From Buddleja alternifolia (taxonomy: Eukaryota; Streptophyta; Magnoliopsida; Lamiales; Scrophulariaceae): a stretch of DNA of 64,000 nt. Every line of letters starts with the position of its first letter. Position 1 is the first letter of the stretch. The notes under the pieces are model-generated. The model did no database searches and was not told where the DNA came from. It saw only the letters and a program-made list of their open reading frames with translations. The position numbers and the translations under genes are program-made. Shown here one piece after another: positions 47,442 through 59,175 of this stretch. The stretch is taken from positions 3,177,001-3,241,000 of the forward strand of contig CM033403.1 of assembly GCA_019426215.1 (NCBI GenBank), given 5' to 3'.

Positions 47442-48014
47442 TGTTACGAATCAAGGCTCTCAATGGTGAACTAACAACGGGAAATATAAGAAACAATGGG
47501 AAAACTAAAGCAATAAAGAAGACAAGGAATTTATGGTGGAAACCCAATCAAGGGAAAAAACCACCTCCAACTAGATCTTTCTTTTCAACTCTCTCAAAGT
47601 GATTCGATTACAATTACAAGATGAGTTCTATGCTATTTAAATAGACAAAAGTGAAGTTAAAACCTTTATAGATTTAGGAAAACCAATCCTAAATTAACCC
47701 TAAGACTTAAGGAAACAATCCTCATTAAAATAAGACTAAAAAAACATGCCAAAAATACATAAGCCACGAAAAGACAAAAAAACGCGCTTTCAGTCGGACG
47801 AACCCGCGCCCGGGCGCCATACAGTGGCGCCAGGGCGCCACCTTTCTGCCAGGCGCCGCCACATCTGCGCCTGGGCACCACGTACAGTGCATGCTGCTCC
47901 CGCTTCAATTTTTCGATTCCTTTTCTCGATCCCGGTCTAACCCCAACCCTTCTCGGTTCTATCTTGGCTCATTTTCCAACCTATTTTGATCCGACTGCAC
48001 ACAATTGCCCAACA
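47442..48014 (-). repeat. Left (3') LTR of the compact element
   Basis: 573 bp. It contains a GC-rich stretch (47804-47880) with CGCCCGGGCGCC and CGCCAGGGCGCC, and a CTATTTAAATAG motif (about 47634) that may be the TATA region on the element strand. Confidence 0.92.
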
Positions 48015-48128
48015 ATCTCCCACTTGGAGACTGATCAAAAATAGCCTAAACTCAAACTCAAAACAAACAACCATTTTTCACTTTCTCCTAAGTGAAAAAA
48101 TCCCGATCTAGTTGGAACATTTCCAAAA

Positions 48129-49364
48129 TCAATGGAGATCAATCGAGGCATCTCCATGCCCCATCAATTCGTCTAGCTCAAGTGACCCCCACTTAATGGA
48201 CTCTCTCTTCTTTTCCAACGTGTACAATGTTCCCTTTCTCGAACCACTTGCCACTACTCTATTCTCTTTGGTGATCACCCAAAATCCACCACTGAATACC
48301 GTGGTATATCCCTCTCGATCCAACTGACCCACAGATATAAGGTTCCTCCTAAGACCCGGAACATGTCTCACCTCACTCAACTTGAGTATTACTCCATTGG
48401 CATCCTCGATGTCAACATCACCCTTACCTACTGTGTTCAAGGTTTCGTCTCCTCCTAGACTAACCTTTCCAAACTCACCGGAAACATAGTTGGCCAACAT
48501 TCTTTCCCCCGATGTAGAGTGATAGGATGCACCTGAGTCCAAAATCCAAGTACCCCTTGGATCCTTGGTACAACAAACCAAAGCATCACCATGATCCTCC
48601 GTCACGGTACTCGCGGATCCCTTATCTTGCTTCTTTTTCCTATCTTTCTTCGGCTCCTTGCACTTGTTTTGGTAGTGCCCGTATTCCCCGCAATTAAAGC
48701 ATTCCACTTCCTCCCTGCGTTTTTTTCGCTGACTATTTCTTCCTCCGATACTCAAGGCTCCCGCCATAATTTCCCCAGATTCTTTCCTACGAATGTCCTC
48801 GCTCAGAATCATATCTCGGATTTCTTGAAGCTTCAGAGTCTTATCCCCGGAAGAACTACTTACCGCAGTCACAATTGCACTCCAACTATCAGGCAAGGAT
48901 GAAAGTAGGATCAAAGCTTGGATCTCATCATCGAACGTGATTTCTATCGAACTCAACTGAGTCAAAATCACATTGAATTCGTTGATGTGATCCGTCACAG
49001 ATCCACCTTCACCCATCCTCAAATTAAGTAATCTATGCATCAAATATACCTTGTTCGAGGTGGATGGCTTCTCGTACGTATTTGATAGCGCTTCCATCAG
49101 ACCCGCTATAGTCTTCTCTTTGATGATGTTGAAAGCAACATTCCTCGCCAGCGTCAACCGAATCACACCCAGAGCTTGGCGATCTAGCAACACCCAATCT
49201 TCATCCGTCATCTTCGCCGGCTTCTTTCCCGTCAACGGTTCGTGTAGCTTTTTCTGATACAAATAATCCTCTATCTGCATCTTCCAAAACCCAAAATCCC
49301 TACCATCGAACTTATCTATCTTAATTTTTCCCTCATCACCAGCCATAGCTCCCACTCGACACAA
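48129..49364 (-). CDS. Gag-protease protein of the compact Copia-derived element
   Basis: 411 codons, uninterrupted. The start at 49364 gives MCRVGAMAGDEGKIKIDKFD; a start at the second Met (MAGDEGK) is equally possible. Gag: FDGRDFGFWKMQIEDYL, then VYLMHRLLNLRMGEGGSVTD and SSLPDSWSAIV, as in Copia gag. The zinc knuckle CFNCGEYGHYQNKC (CX2CX4HX4C) is near residue 223. The protease reads WILDSGASYHSTS, with an intact D-S-G, near residue 276, followed by EVRHVPGLRRNLISVGQLD. The frame stops about 115 bp before the LTR, where integrase would begin in a full element. It could form particles and process its own gag. The open frame in an element with several percent LTR divergence suggests either selection or a recent founder. 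Confidence 0.93.
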   Translation of the reverse strand: MCRVGAMAGDEGKIKIDKFDGRDFGFWKMQIEDYLYQKKLHEPLTGKKPAKMTDEDWVLLDRQALGVIRLTLARNVAFNIIKEKTIAGLMEALSNTYEKPSTSNKVYLMHRLLNLRMGEGGSVTDHINEFNVILTQLSSIEITFDDEIQALILLSSLPDSWSAIVTAVSSSSGDKTLKLQEIRDMILSEDIRRKESGEIMAGALSIGGRNSQRKKRREEVECFNCGEYGHYQNKCKEPKKDRKKKQDKGSASTVTEDHGDALVCCTKDPRGTWILDSGASYHSTSGERMLANYVSGEFGKVSLGGDETLNTVGKGDVDIEDANGVILKLSEVRHVPGLRRNLISVGQLDREGYTTVFSGGFWVITKENRVVASGSRKGTLYTLEKKRESIKWGSLELDELMGHGDASIDLH

Positions 49365-49455
49365 AATCTCAAAGCTAATCTAAGCTCTCGTGTTTACCCT
49401 CGGATCTAGTTCTAAGACGTCTCCTAAAACTCAAAACCTAGGCTCTTGATACATG

Positions 49456-50024
49456 TGTTAGGAATCAAGGCTCTCAATGGTGAACTAACAACGGGAAATA
49501 TAAGAAACAATGGGAAAACTAAAGCAATAAAGAAGACAAGAAATTTATGGTGGAAACCCAATCAAGGGAAAAAACCACATCCAACTAGATCTTTCTTTTC
49601 AACTCTCTCAAAGTGATTCGATTACAATTATAAGATGAGTTCTATGCTATTTAAATAGACAAAAGTGAAGTTAAAACCCTTATAGATTTAGGAAAACCAA
49701 TCATAAATCAACCCTAGGACTTAAGGAAACAATCCTCATCAAAATAGGACTAAAAAAACATGTCAAAAATACATAAGCCACGAAAAGACGAAAAAATGCG
49801 CTTTCAGTCGGACGAACCCGCGCCCGGGCGCCATACAGTGGCGCCTGGGCGCCACTTTTCTGCTGCCGCCACAGCTGCGCCTGGGCGCCACGTACAGTGC
49901 ATGCTGCTCCCGCTTCGATTTTTCGACTCCTTTTCTCGATCCCGGTCTAACCCCGACCCTTCTCGGCTCTATCTTGGCTCCTTTTCCAACTTATTTTGAT
50001 TCGACTCCACACAATTGCCCAACA
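49456..50024 (-). repeat. Right (5') LTR of the compact element
   Basis: 569 bp, differing from the left LTR at roughly 25 positions by eye. The PBS-like sequence lies just inside it (about 49440-49454, minus strand). Confidence 0.92.
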
Positions 50025-50029
50025 ACATG

Positions 50030-51026
50030 TAACTGATTATCTCAAAAAAAAAAAAAAAAAAATGAGGAAGTTAACACTCAAACCTGATAAAAAAACTTAA
50101 AAGTTTGGTGAAAGGTACACTATAGTATCACTCTTAATTAAAGTCAATTAATTCTATAAATTTTGATCTGACTCGAGCGTAAAGGGGCGATGGTGGAAAA
50201 ATCCCCCGATAACTTGTTAACATTTATTTGTGTGGTAAATCAGTACACTCAACTATTCCGCCAAACAATCTAAAGGTGAAAATTCCATAATTTTATTTCA
50301 TAATTAACCAGTTGGAGTTTAAATAAGCTGGCTTTATGTTTTACTAATAAATTACATGTGCATCCGCACGTGGATATCGTTGTTATACAATAAAATTTTA
50401 AAAATGCTGACAAAAGTCTTAACAATTTGTACTCGTTTAGTTTTGCTTATTATTTCAATGTATGAAATAAAAGCAGCTTATCACTATGAAGTCTTACTGT
50501 CTTAGTGTACATAGTTACTGTCTTAGTGTACGAGAAATTATCATTAAATATGTATCACTAATTGTTATTAATAAATAATAATTAAAAATAATTTCTCTCA
50601 CTAAAAATTTTTATTGTGCAAAGGTAAAAATAATTGTTATATATAGTGACAACTTTTAAATTGTCACTTTACATTTAATCACTCATATTAATTTTTGTTG
50701 TAATATCTCTCCCCAATCTTTCAACTATTCTCGTACTACTTATAAGAATTGACATAAAATCAAAAATAAATTTTATACTTTGCGCAATTTCAAGCAACAT
50801 ATGTGATTTTAAAAAATTCACATATTTCAAAATGTTAACATCACCAGAGTCCTAAAAATCCCAGCATCTCCCAAGAATTGTCACTTATAGTACATTTGTA
50901 CGAAATCAATTTCACAGTGCATGACTAATCAATATAAAACTGATCAATTACAGCTACAATTACTTGTAAAAGGAACAGCAGTTTTTATTATTTGCTAGTG
51001 AAATATTTGATGTGTTATTGATGGTT
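50030..51026. other. 3' flank of the ABCC gene
   Basis: AT-rich and non-coding. A run of 19 A (50044-50062) follows the compact element closely. ACTGTCTTAGTGTAC is duplicated near 50500. GTGACAACTTTTAAATTGTC followed by AC forms a small palindrome near 50648. On the minus strand an AATAAA (plus 50984-50989) lies about 40 nt after the ABCC stop codon and is a plausible poly(A) signal. Confidence 0.55.
50984..50989 (-). terminator. Candidate poly(A) signal of the ABCC gene
   Basis: The minus strand reads AATAAA about 40 nt downstream of the TAA. Plant signals are loose, so this is only a candidate. Confidence 0.4.
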
Positions 51027-54000
51027 TTAATTTCTTGCGCAACTGGACCAATATTCTGCCACAAGCTTGGAAAAGTAAGAATCAGTCTCCATAAGCTTTG
51101 AAGGTTCATCATATTCCACCAGCTTCCCTGCATAAATTCAAGAAACCCGAAAAATCAATAAATTACGCATGTGATCATTATCGACCCGATCACTAGGGCT
51201 CTTAACAAATTGAGTTGAACTGAATAAAGCATTACTTGACCTTGGTTTGAACATTTTTATCGAGTACAGAATAGTGTTTGAGTTTAGTTTAGTTATTAAA
51301 CTAGTCGAGTTTTCTAGAGAGACGTACATAATACTGTTGGAGGAATTTGGTATTATCACACATACTTAATGAATTGAACTAGAGCCGAGTTTTATGATCT
51401 TATCGAACAAAAATGGAGTTCTAACTTGATCTCAGTGCATGCTAATGAACATACTCAAACCAGATTGATTTTGAGTTGAAAGTTTACTTTGTTACTGTGA
51501 TGATTAATTATTTCTGAAATATCTCGAGCAGATGTGATTGATGTGGCATGCACTTATAGTCTTGTATATCAGACGCTCTTGCACGAGGTGCTCGTTTTGG
51601 ATAGAATTGTACAGTTTTGTCATCATGAGAAAGATGTCTCACCAGGAGAGAGAATCTTGAGCCTAACATGCCTCTCAAGTTACTACCATCCACATTGTAT
51701 CAAAACAAGGGACTTGAGACACATTTAGCCCTAAGCTCCACTCTCCATAACGAGACGACTTTTCAGGACAAAACCATGTGGGCTCCAGCCAAAGTGGACA
51801 ATACCTATTCTAGGGCAGTTGATGATAAATATGTTATTACAGTCCCACAATAGACGGAGACAAAGGACTAGAGAAAGTATATTAGCCCAAGCTCCCCGCT
51901 CAAATGCATGCACGAAAGAAAATGGAATCTTACCATAAGAGAGAACCATGACCATGTCACTGTCTATAACAGTTGGAACTCTGTGTGCCACAGTTATTAC
52001 GGTACAGTTTGCGAATTCTTCTCTGATAATTTTCTGCAAAATTGCATCTGTAGTAGAGTCTATCGAAGCTGTTGCCTCATCAAGAACTAAGATTTTATTC
52101 CTCCGTAAAAGTACTCTCCCGAGACAGAAGAGCTGGCGCTGCCCCATGCTCCAGTTCTCGCCTTCATCACTAACTGCTAGAACAAATTCACAAAACACAA
52201 ATAAAAATGCTATAATTAGATATAAAATGGCCTAAGATCGATAACAGGGATTTATGCGAATTTAAGTTAAGTTTTCAATTCCAAGAACGATTTAGTGAAG
52301 TTAAACTTATGGTAAATTATACAGGCACCCACCCCTGCGTGAGATAAAAATACCTCGATGTTTGAGAAATTATTATATATTACAATTTCATCCCTAAAAG
52401 CATATTACAATTTCACCCTATTTTTCAAATTGTCAGACTCTGGCAGGTGTCTTGTGTCTTAGTAATTTGTAAAACCTCAGTGACCACGTAGTAATTACAC
52501 AATAAGTGAGGGAGTGTGCATAATTATCCCTTAAACTTAACCTGAAGAATCCAGCAAATTTGGAAGGTTACTAATGGTGTCCTTAAGCTGGCATTTCTTT
52601 AGAGCCTGAAAATCAAAAAACGAATAGCTTTCGGCTTAAAAGTTCGATAAGGTTAGAAGTTTGAATCACTTTTCTAGAAACTTATTGCAAAAGTTTACCT
52701 TCCATATCTCATCATCAGAGTAAAGGCTAAGTGGGTCCAAATTTGTCCTAACACTTCCTCTGAAAAGAGTTGGCTCTTGTGGTATAATGCTGAGTTTCAA
52801 CCGTAAATCCTTAAGGCCGATAGAGCAAATATCGAGCCCATCTATAGTTATTCGTCCATGATAAGGCTCAACGAGACGAAACAAAGCACTGATTAACGTC
52901 GTTTTCCCACTTCCGGTCCTTCCCACCACTCCTACTCTACTCCCTTCTTTCAAAGTGCATGTGATCCCTTTGAGCACCATCGGGGCATTAGGCCGATAAC
53001 GTATCTAAATCCATTCAAAATAAAAAATTAAAACATTACGGGTTTTATATAATATTTGTCATAGATTGATACTGCTAAGGGGGGGGGGGGGGGGGCCCAA
53101 AAATAAGCAGGACGAGGCTCTAATTACAGGTTTTGGATAATATTTGTCATAGATTTCTCACCTTTAGATCGAGCAACTCTATTCTACCGTTCGAAGGCCA
53201 TGAAGTTGGCGGCCTTTTATCTGCTATGACTGATGGAGGCTCGGGTGTTACATGCATATACTGTTTGATTCTTTCAACCGAGACAATATAATTAGCTAAG
53301 CTACTATACCATCTAGTTAAAAACACTTGTGTGCCGGTTAGTGCAAATGCATACGAAAGAGAGAGTCCGACGATCCCTATAAGAAAAAATAAAGGGACTT
53401 TTTTTTTAAGACAACAAACAAGAAGACGGTTAAAATGTTCGAGTAAGCAAAATTGCGATTTAGTCTCATAGAATAGGCCATTTTAGTTCTAGCCCCACGC
53501 TGTGATTTTAGAACTCGTCTCAACAAATGGACAAAGTTGCTACATTAGTCCTTTCTTTAATCAAGGTTAATCCCCCGCTTTATTTTCCATTCAAATTCAA
53601 CTTAAAACTGCAATTTGCCCTTTGAATTATACAACTTGTATCAAACACCCCTAAACAAATCTATCACTTACCTCTTGTCCTAGACGTGCCCCTCCTAGTA
53701 ATAGTCGAACCTGGACCTAGACCCACCCCGGCTAGCTACTTTTTAAACCTTCTACAGCTTCCTCCTCATCTCAGTGGGTGGGAAAAGAAAAAGGAAAAAT
53801 GATAAATGATAAAAAAAAAAATTATGTTTAAGTGGTAACGATTACAATTATGGAAGGAGGTAGTTGTAATATTGTATTGTTCAAGGGGGTTAAGTGATAC
53901 AAAACATATAGTTTAGGGGGGGGGGGGTAAATTGCACTACCTAGTTGACCATTTCTTTAGTTTCTAACTTGATATAAAGCTCGGAGTCGAGACTAACATT

Positions 54001-57000
54001 ATTCAATGGGAGGAGTAGCTTTATTACATTGTACAAATATTGGGACTCAAAATAAAACCTTTTAAAGCGTGTGACTAAAAGTAAAACAAACCTAAAGCGT
54101 GAGACGAGAAATGCCATTTTGCCAAGAAAGGTGGTTAAAATGTTTTGAGTTATAAGGGTAATTACCTGGAGCAATAACGCCCTTGGGAGTTAAAACTAAA
54201 AATATAGCAGCAGTGAATAGTGTAAGATTTTGAAGAGCTTCGGTTCTCAAAACGAGCCATTCCAAGGCTGCGTTCGAGTAAAGAAAAACTTTTGCATCTG
54301 TATCAACCAGTTTAAGGTAGTTTGAATAGAATGTTTTAACCATTTTGAATGCTCTTATTGTGGCGACTCCGGAGGCAGTCTCAGAAGCGTAGTTCATAAC
54401 CGGAGCTTTTGTAGTACCGTTGATTCTCATAAGCTCACCGGCAGATTTTTGATAGTATCCCTTCAAAACCAGGAAAATGGATTTCAGAAACAAAATATTG
54501 AGATTATTTACATTGATCATAAATGAACTTTGAAATTTACCTGGATATATTTCGAAGATACCATTGCGAATATCCCAACAAAGAGAACTTGCCATGTTAC
54601 AAAGGCCATAATGCCTATTGTTGCTACCATTTCGGTTGAGGCAGCCACTACAAAGGCAAATGCAATAGGAATGTCGAAATCTAATACGCTTAGATCCGAT
54701 GAGGCCTAATTGACAGTCGACAAAAATGAATGTGTAAGTAACGTTTTTGGTCTCAGGCGTTAACAAATGGATAGAATTCCGTGCGTGGCATGCACGTGTT
54801 GTCAAGGGTTTAAGTCGCGGTTATATGCAAGACACATGACCAAACTAATGGTTTTCGTCCATTATTTAACGGTTAAGACTAAAAATGCACAAAAAAAAAG
54901 TCCTATCAAACTAATTTGGCAAGTTCATAAATAATAGAACTAGAAATGCAATAAGACTTGTTTTATGGGATTAATGCTGCAATATTCACTGCTGATTTTT
55001 TCGATAGGTAAAAGTAATGAGTAAAATCTTACACGTGTTAATATCCTCCCGACGGGGGTGGAGTCGAAGAAGAGCATTGGGGCATTAAACGTTGAGTTGG
55101 TGAAACCAGAGAAAAAGGCCTCGGATGCTTTTAGTCCTAAAAGAACTGCAAAAAGTGATCTCAAATATACGAAAACCGCACTTAGTGACGAGATTAGAGT
55201 GTAAATTCCAATGATAAAGATGTTGTTTATTTTAGGGTTTTGGACGTAAAATGCTAGCCAGAAGCTTGCACCAGCTTGAAAAGCCACGAAACCGATCTGG
55301 GCCATTGAACTCGACAAAAAGTATGTTAAACCCTTTGAAATGGAAATGTAATCCGAAAACGCTTTCCACCCGACATCTCCAACTTCCTTCTCTTCTTCCT
55401 CTGTCAACTGCATCGGTTTTTCCATTGAAATTTCTCCTTCTCTCTCTTCTTTACTATAAGAATTAGCATTATTTTGATCTACTTGAGTCGAATGTGCTTC
55501 GTGATTTTTGTGTTGATTTGAACCCGATGAAGCATCAAATGATCCTATGGTGCTTTTATGAGCAAACACGAGCTGCTCAAATGTCGTTCCTGCGCTCATA
55601 AGTTCGTTATAATTTCCGGATTGAGTAACCTTTCCTCCTTCGACAACCTAAGACACATCAAACTACTTAATATTTCAGCAAATTACGAAGATCAACACAA
55701 AATTTTCCAACCCGAAAAATTAATTTACCAGAATTTTATCGACACTGTTGAGAAACTCCACTTGATGAGTCACAAGAATGACTGTTTTCTTTGCTAAAGC
55801 AGTCATCACACAGTCCTGGAGTAATACACCTCAATAAATCTCAGCCGTCAAAAAAAGAATTCTAACAAGACTTAAAATGTAATGGAGGGGCATAACAGAT
55901 TGAAACTTACGTTGAAAAGAACTGCAGCTGTATGTGCATCTACAGCACTAAACGGGTCGTCAAGAAGATATATATCAGCATCGTTATAGACTGCTCGAGC
56001 GAGCTGGATTCTCTGTTTCTGTCCACCACTCATATTAAGGCCCCGTTGGCCTATCTCCGTTAGATCGCCATAATCAAAACTTTCAATATCTTTCTCTAAA
56101 GCACAAAATCTAATAGCCTCTTCATATTTAGTCTTCTCCATTGGCTTCCCGAAGAGTATACTGTCACGAATTGTCCCACTCTGGATCCACGAGCCTTGAG
56201 AAACGTATGCGATGGATCCATTTACACTCACCTAGAATCAAACATAAGGAAGATCAATATTGAAAAAAATTCGAATTAAGTAGGGAGACACCCCCTGTGT
56301 GAAATCCTAATTACAAAAAACATATAAGAGTGGAGAAATTACTAAAACTTCTCCTGTCAATAAAAGCTTATTAATTACTATTTCACCACCCATAAATAAA
56401 AGAGAATTAAGATTTCACCCCCTATTTTTCAAGTTGTGGGTAACTGACAAGGGGTATCTTGGTAATTGCAAAACATCATGGGGCTAGTAGTAATGACTCG
56501 ATAACTGAAGGAGTGTGCATGTACGTATTAATCTCTAAAATTTATTTTAAGCGAAAAAAGAAAGATAAATCTAAATTCTGCAAGCTGACTTACATTTCCT
56601 GATATTTTAGGTATTTCCCCGAGTATAGCATACAGAAACGACGACTTTCCAGCACCGATGGGTCCGCAAATCGCGATCTTCTCTCCGTTTGTTGCTTCAA
56701 ATTCAGTATCACGTAAAGTCGGAGTAGACATCTCGGCATCCCAACTAAAAAACCCACCTCGGATTTGAATTATATGTCTGGAATTTTGTGTATGAGGTAT
56801 TACTACCGGATCTTCTCGTTCGAGTTCATCTTCGAGCATAAACGAGTTAATCCTTTCAAACGATACTTTAACTTGGATTAAAGATGATAAAGAATCAGGA
56901 AAAAATCGGACCGGCTCAGACATTGTCCTCAACGTGGCCAAGACGGTGAAAACGGTCGCAGCGTCTAATCGAGCGCTCTTAAGAAAAATGCACCCGAAGA

Positions 57001-58563
57001 AAATCACAGAAGAAACTACAGTTGGAGACATCCAATACAAAACTGTGCTATATGATTTCATGAACTGAGTTTCAGACAACCATTTAAACTCGATCTTCCT
57101 ATATGACTCAATCACGTTCTTGAAATTCTCTTCCCATGACATCAATTTGATGACTTTCATGTTGTTGAGAATTTCAGACAATGATCTTAGTCTCTTGTCC
57201 TGAACAACCATGAACTCTGTTTGATACTTTTGCAATAGCTTCGCAAACGGCACGTTTAGAAGACCGCATATAAAAAACGGTAATAACCCCGGGAGTACAC
57301 CCGACCCGACAACAAGAGAAAGAATAAGTAAAGCTAAAAATATTTGAAACACTGAAGCCCACCCAACGTGGGCCCACATAGGAAATTCACCCATTCTATA
57401 AGCATCAATGGCGATATAATTCACTATCTCGCCAGATGAGTGTCTTTTTCTCGCCAAACTCGAAAGTTTTAGCTGCTTTTGGTAAATTGCAACCATTAAA
57501 GCCGATCTTATTCTCATTCCAATCCTTCGGGAATAGAAATAGAAATGACGATAGGACAAAGACTCGACAACCTTTGCAACGACCAATAATCCTACTAAGA
57601 AAAATCCTTTTTTAGATTTTTCGTCTCGAGATTTGAATATTTGACAAACGCATAAAGCAACAACGGGGTAGCTATAACGGCAATTGTCCTAAGCATTGCA
57701 AAAATTCCCGCCAAAACCATATTTTTCCAATAAACTCTTGCAATAGCCCAAAAAACCGAATTTCTTGAATAAACGCCATTTTTACCGGTTTCTTCTCTCC
57801 ATGCAGCATTAAATTTCTCAAACGCTAAAAAGGCTTCATCTTCAGATTCCATAGAAGGAATGTCATCAAGAGTTAAGGGGTTAGAGTTACCTAACCGAAG
57901 CAAAGGACTCATCCAAGAAAACGAAATTTTACTTAAAAACGAGGCTTCCCCTAAATCAACACCCCTCTTATTATCAGATTCTTCAACAAGTAGAGGAGAT
58001 TCCAAGAAGCTATCTTCTAAAGCACATTGAGAATATATAACTCCATGTATATTCTTTATTGCACAAATAAAAAGCAAGAAATTTCCTATCCAAGGCGCGA
58101 TTTCTAGAATATTTATGCGGTGTGATCTCACTAAATCTAATAAGTTTAAAGATGAAATCATTAGAAAAAACACAGCCCACCAAGATGATTTTAGGACAAG
58201 AATCCATTTCGAACCTCGTATTAGGACAGAAACGGATAATGCGGTCCAAATTAAGCCCCTAATGAAGAAAATTAACCAATTATGATGACTAAATCCTTCA
58301 ATTAAAATATATATAACAGCTCCAAAGTATTGTATGCTCACAAGAGATGAAAAGGTGGAAATTGATATGTTAAACCAATCTCTTCTGCTCTGTTTGGTAG
58401 TATAATTTCTCAGTATAATCAAGATCAGATAGAACATAATGGCCATAAATAAATTCAAGTAATCTAAGATTATTCTCAAACTGCTCGAATTTTCCATGTC
58501 GAATATTCCTTCATGCAACCAAGAAAGTTCCCCTGAAAATACCATTTCATCATAATAATTCAT
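51027..58563 (-). CDS. ABCC8: ABC transporter, ABCC (MRP) subfamily, ABCC8-like; one-base frameshift in exon 1
   Basis: Eleven exons: 58563-56594, 56231-55911, 55815-55729, 55647-55033, 54705-54541, 54460-54166, 53376-53162, 53004-52699, 52605-52542, 52173-51934, 51127-51027. All ten introns are GT-AG and the phases agree. Counting one missing base, the product is 1,459 residues, the usual ABCC length. Order: N-terminal membrane domain (about 1-190), TMD1, NBD1 (Walker A GPIGAGKS about 634-641, signature MSGGQ about 724, Walker B DIYLLDD about 743, H-loop VTHQ), an acidic/Lys linker, TMD2 ([13 protein letters not shown] start), NBD2 (Walker A GRTGSGKT about 1251, WSMGQ signature, [13 protein letters not shown]). 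ABCC pumps use ATP to export glutathione conjugates and other organic anions, often into the vacuole; the substrate of the ABCC8 clade is not established. In exon 1 an A6 run (57608-57613) shifts the frame at about codon 317 and leads to TAG at 57595. All other exons are intact. Confidence 0.92.
52316..52540. mobile_element. MITE-like insertion in intron 9
   Basis: Shares CACCCCTGCGTGAGATAAAA-type start, TTTCACCCTATTTTTCAAAT, a GTAATT-GTAAAAC middle and GAGGGAGTGTGCATAATTAT end with a second copy in intron 1. The ends are imperfectly inverted (AAATTATACAGGCACCC against ATAATTATGCACACTCC). Confidence 0.65.
53079..53095. repeat. Poly(G) tract of 17 in intron 7
   Basis: Seventeen G on the plus strand, so C17 in the transcript, followed by CCC. 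It lies between two copies of TATAATATTTGTCATAGATT-like sequence (53038 and 53124), i.e. an intronic tandem duplication of about 86 bp. Confidence 0.9.
53605..53940. repeat. Inverted-repeat (MITE-like) insertion in intron 6
   Basis: The left end GCAATTTGCCCTTTGAATTA plus ACTTGTATCAAACACCCCTA is imperfectly inverted at the right end (GTTAAGTGATACAAAACATA ... GGGGTAAATTGC). A G12 run (53916-53927) lies in the right arm. No target duplication was fixed. Confidence 0.55.
56281..56530. mobile_element. MITE-like insertion in intron 1, same family as 52316-52540
   Basis: Aligns end to end with the intron 9 copy: GACACCCCCTGTGTGAAATC, ATTTCACCCCCTATTTTTCA, GGTATCTTGGTAATTGCAAA, GAAGGAGTGTGCATG. It accounts for most of the 362-bp intron. 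Confidence 0.65.
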
Positions 58564-58901
58564 CAGAACTAAAGAAAAATAAAAAAATGCAACATATATA
58601 TTGATTTAGCTCGAATTTCGTTAGGCAACTCGAACCGAATCAACGAACCAAATAACTATCAAATGAGATTATATACTGGATTTGACTAAGTCAAGCTGCC
58701 TACCTACCTAATTGAATAGGATCAAGTCTAACGTAATTCAGAGAAATGGGTTGATATATATGTATTTGCTTCGTATAATATGAGGCAAAATACAGAGGTC
58801 GATAAGACTAAAGTAAAACACAAATGAAATAAAATTTGAGAGTGTTCTTAGAGAATTAATTGCTAGAATTAAATGCTGGTCCCACAAATGACTTTGAGAG
58901 G

Positions 58902-58911
58902 CTATTTATAG
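58902..58911 (-). promoter_or_regulatory. TATA box candidate of the ABCC gene
   Basis: The minus strand reads CTATAAATAG, about 340 bp upstream of the ATG at 58563. It would place transcription start near 58870 with a leader of about 300 nt. A TTTTCAGG acceptor-like motif just after the ATG (about 58535) leaves open a 5' intron and a start at a later Met. Confidence 0.5.
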
Positions 58912-59130
58912 TGATATGGTGGTCACTATTCATGAAGGTGGGTGTTTAGTTGACCTTTTAAAAATTGGGTTATAGGGTAAGCGGTCCGGGTCAGCGGTCC
59001 GGGTCGGGTCGTAACCCAACCCGAATCGTAAAATCAAGCGAATCCTCCTGTTAGAATACTGTAATTATCTACTTTTATATGGGCCTTTAGGTCATTGACT
59101 TTGTAAGTGGGTTTTTTGCCTTATATTATA

Positions 59131-59175
<45 letters not shown>

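Larger units (their letters stand above)
47442..50024 (-). mobile_element. Compact Copia-derived element with gag-protease only
   Basis: A 2.58-kb element with 573- and 569-bp LTRs (TGTTACGAATC...TTGCCCAACA), exact target duplication ACATG (47437-47441 and 50025-50029), a purine tract, CCAAGTGGGAGAT, next to the left LTR and a PBS-like TGTATCAAGAGCC next to the right LTR. The interior consists of one ORF encoding gag, zinc knuckle and protease; integrase, RT and RNase H are absent. This is the plan of TR-GAG-type non-autonomous elements, here with a protease as well. It needs RT and integrase from elsewhere to move. Confidence 0.93.

Noticed and set aside
51534..51853. Short ORFs in ABCC intron 10
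   Set aside because: They lie between well-supported exons and have no conserved domain; part resembles a dispersed plant repeat.
57595..57625. A small intron removing the exon 1 frameshift
   Set aside because: No donor fits upstream, the protein aligns across the site without missing residues, and an intron of a few tens of bases is too short for plants.
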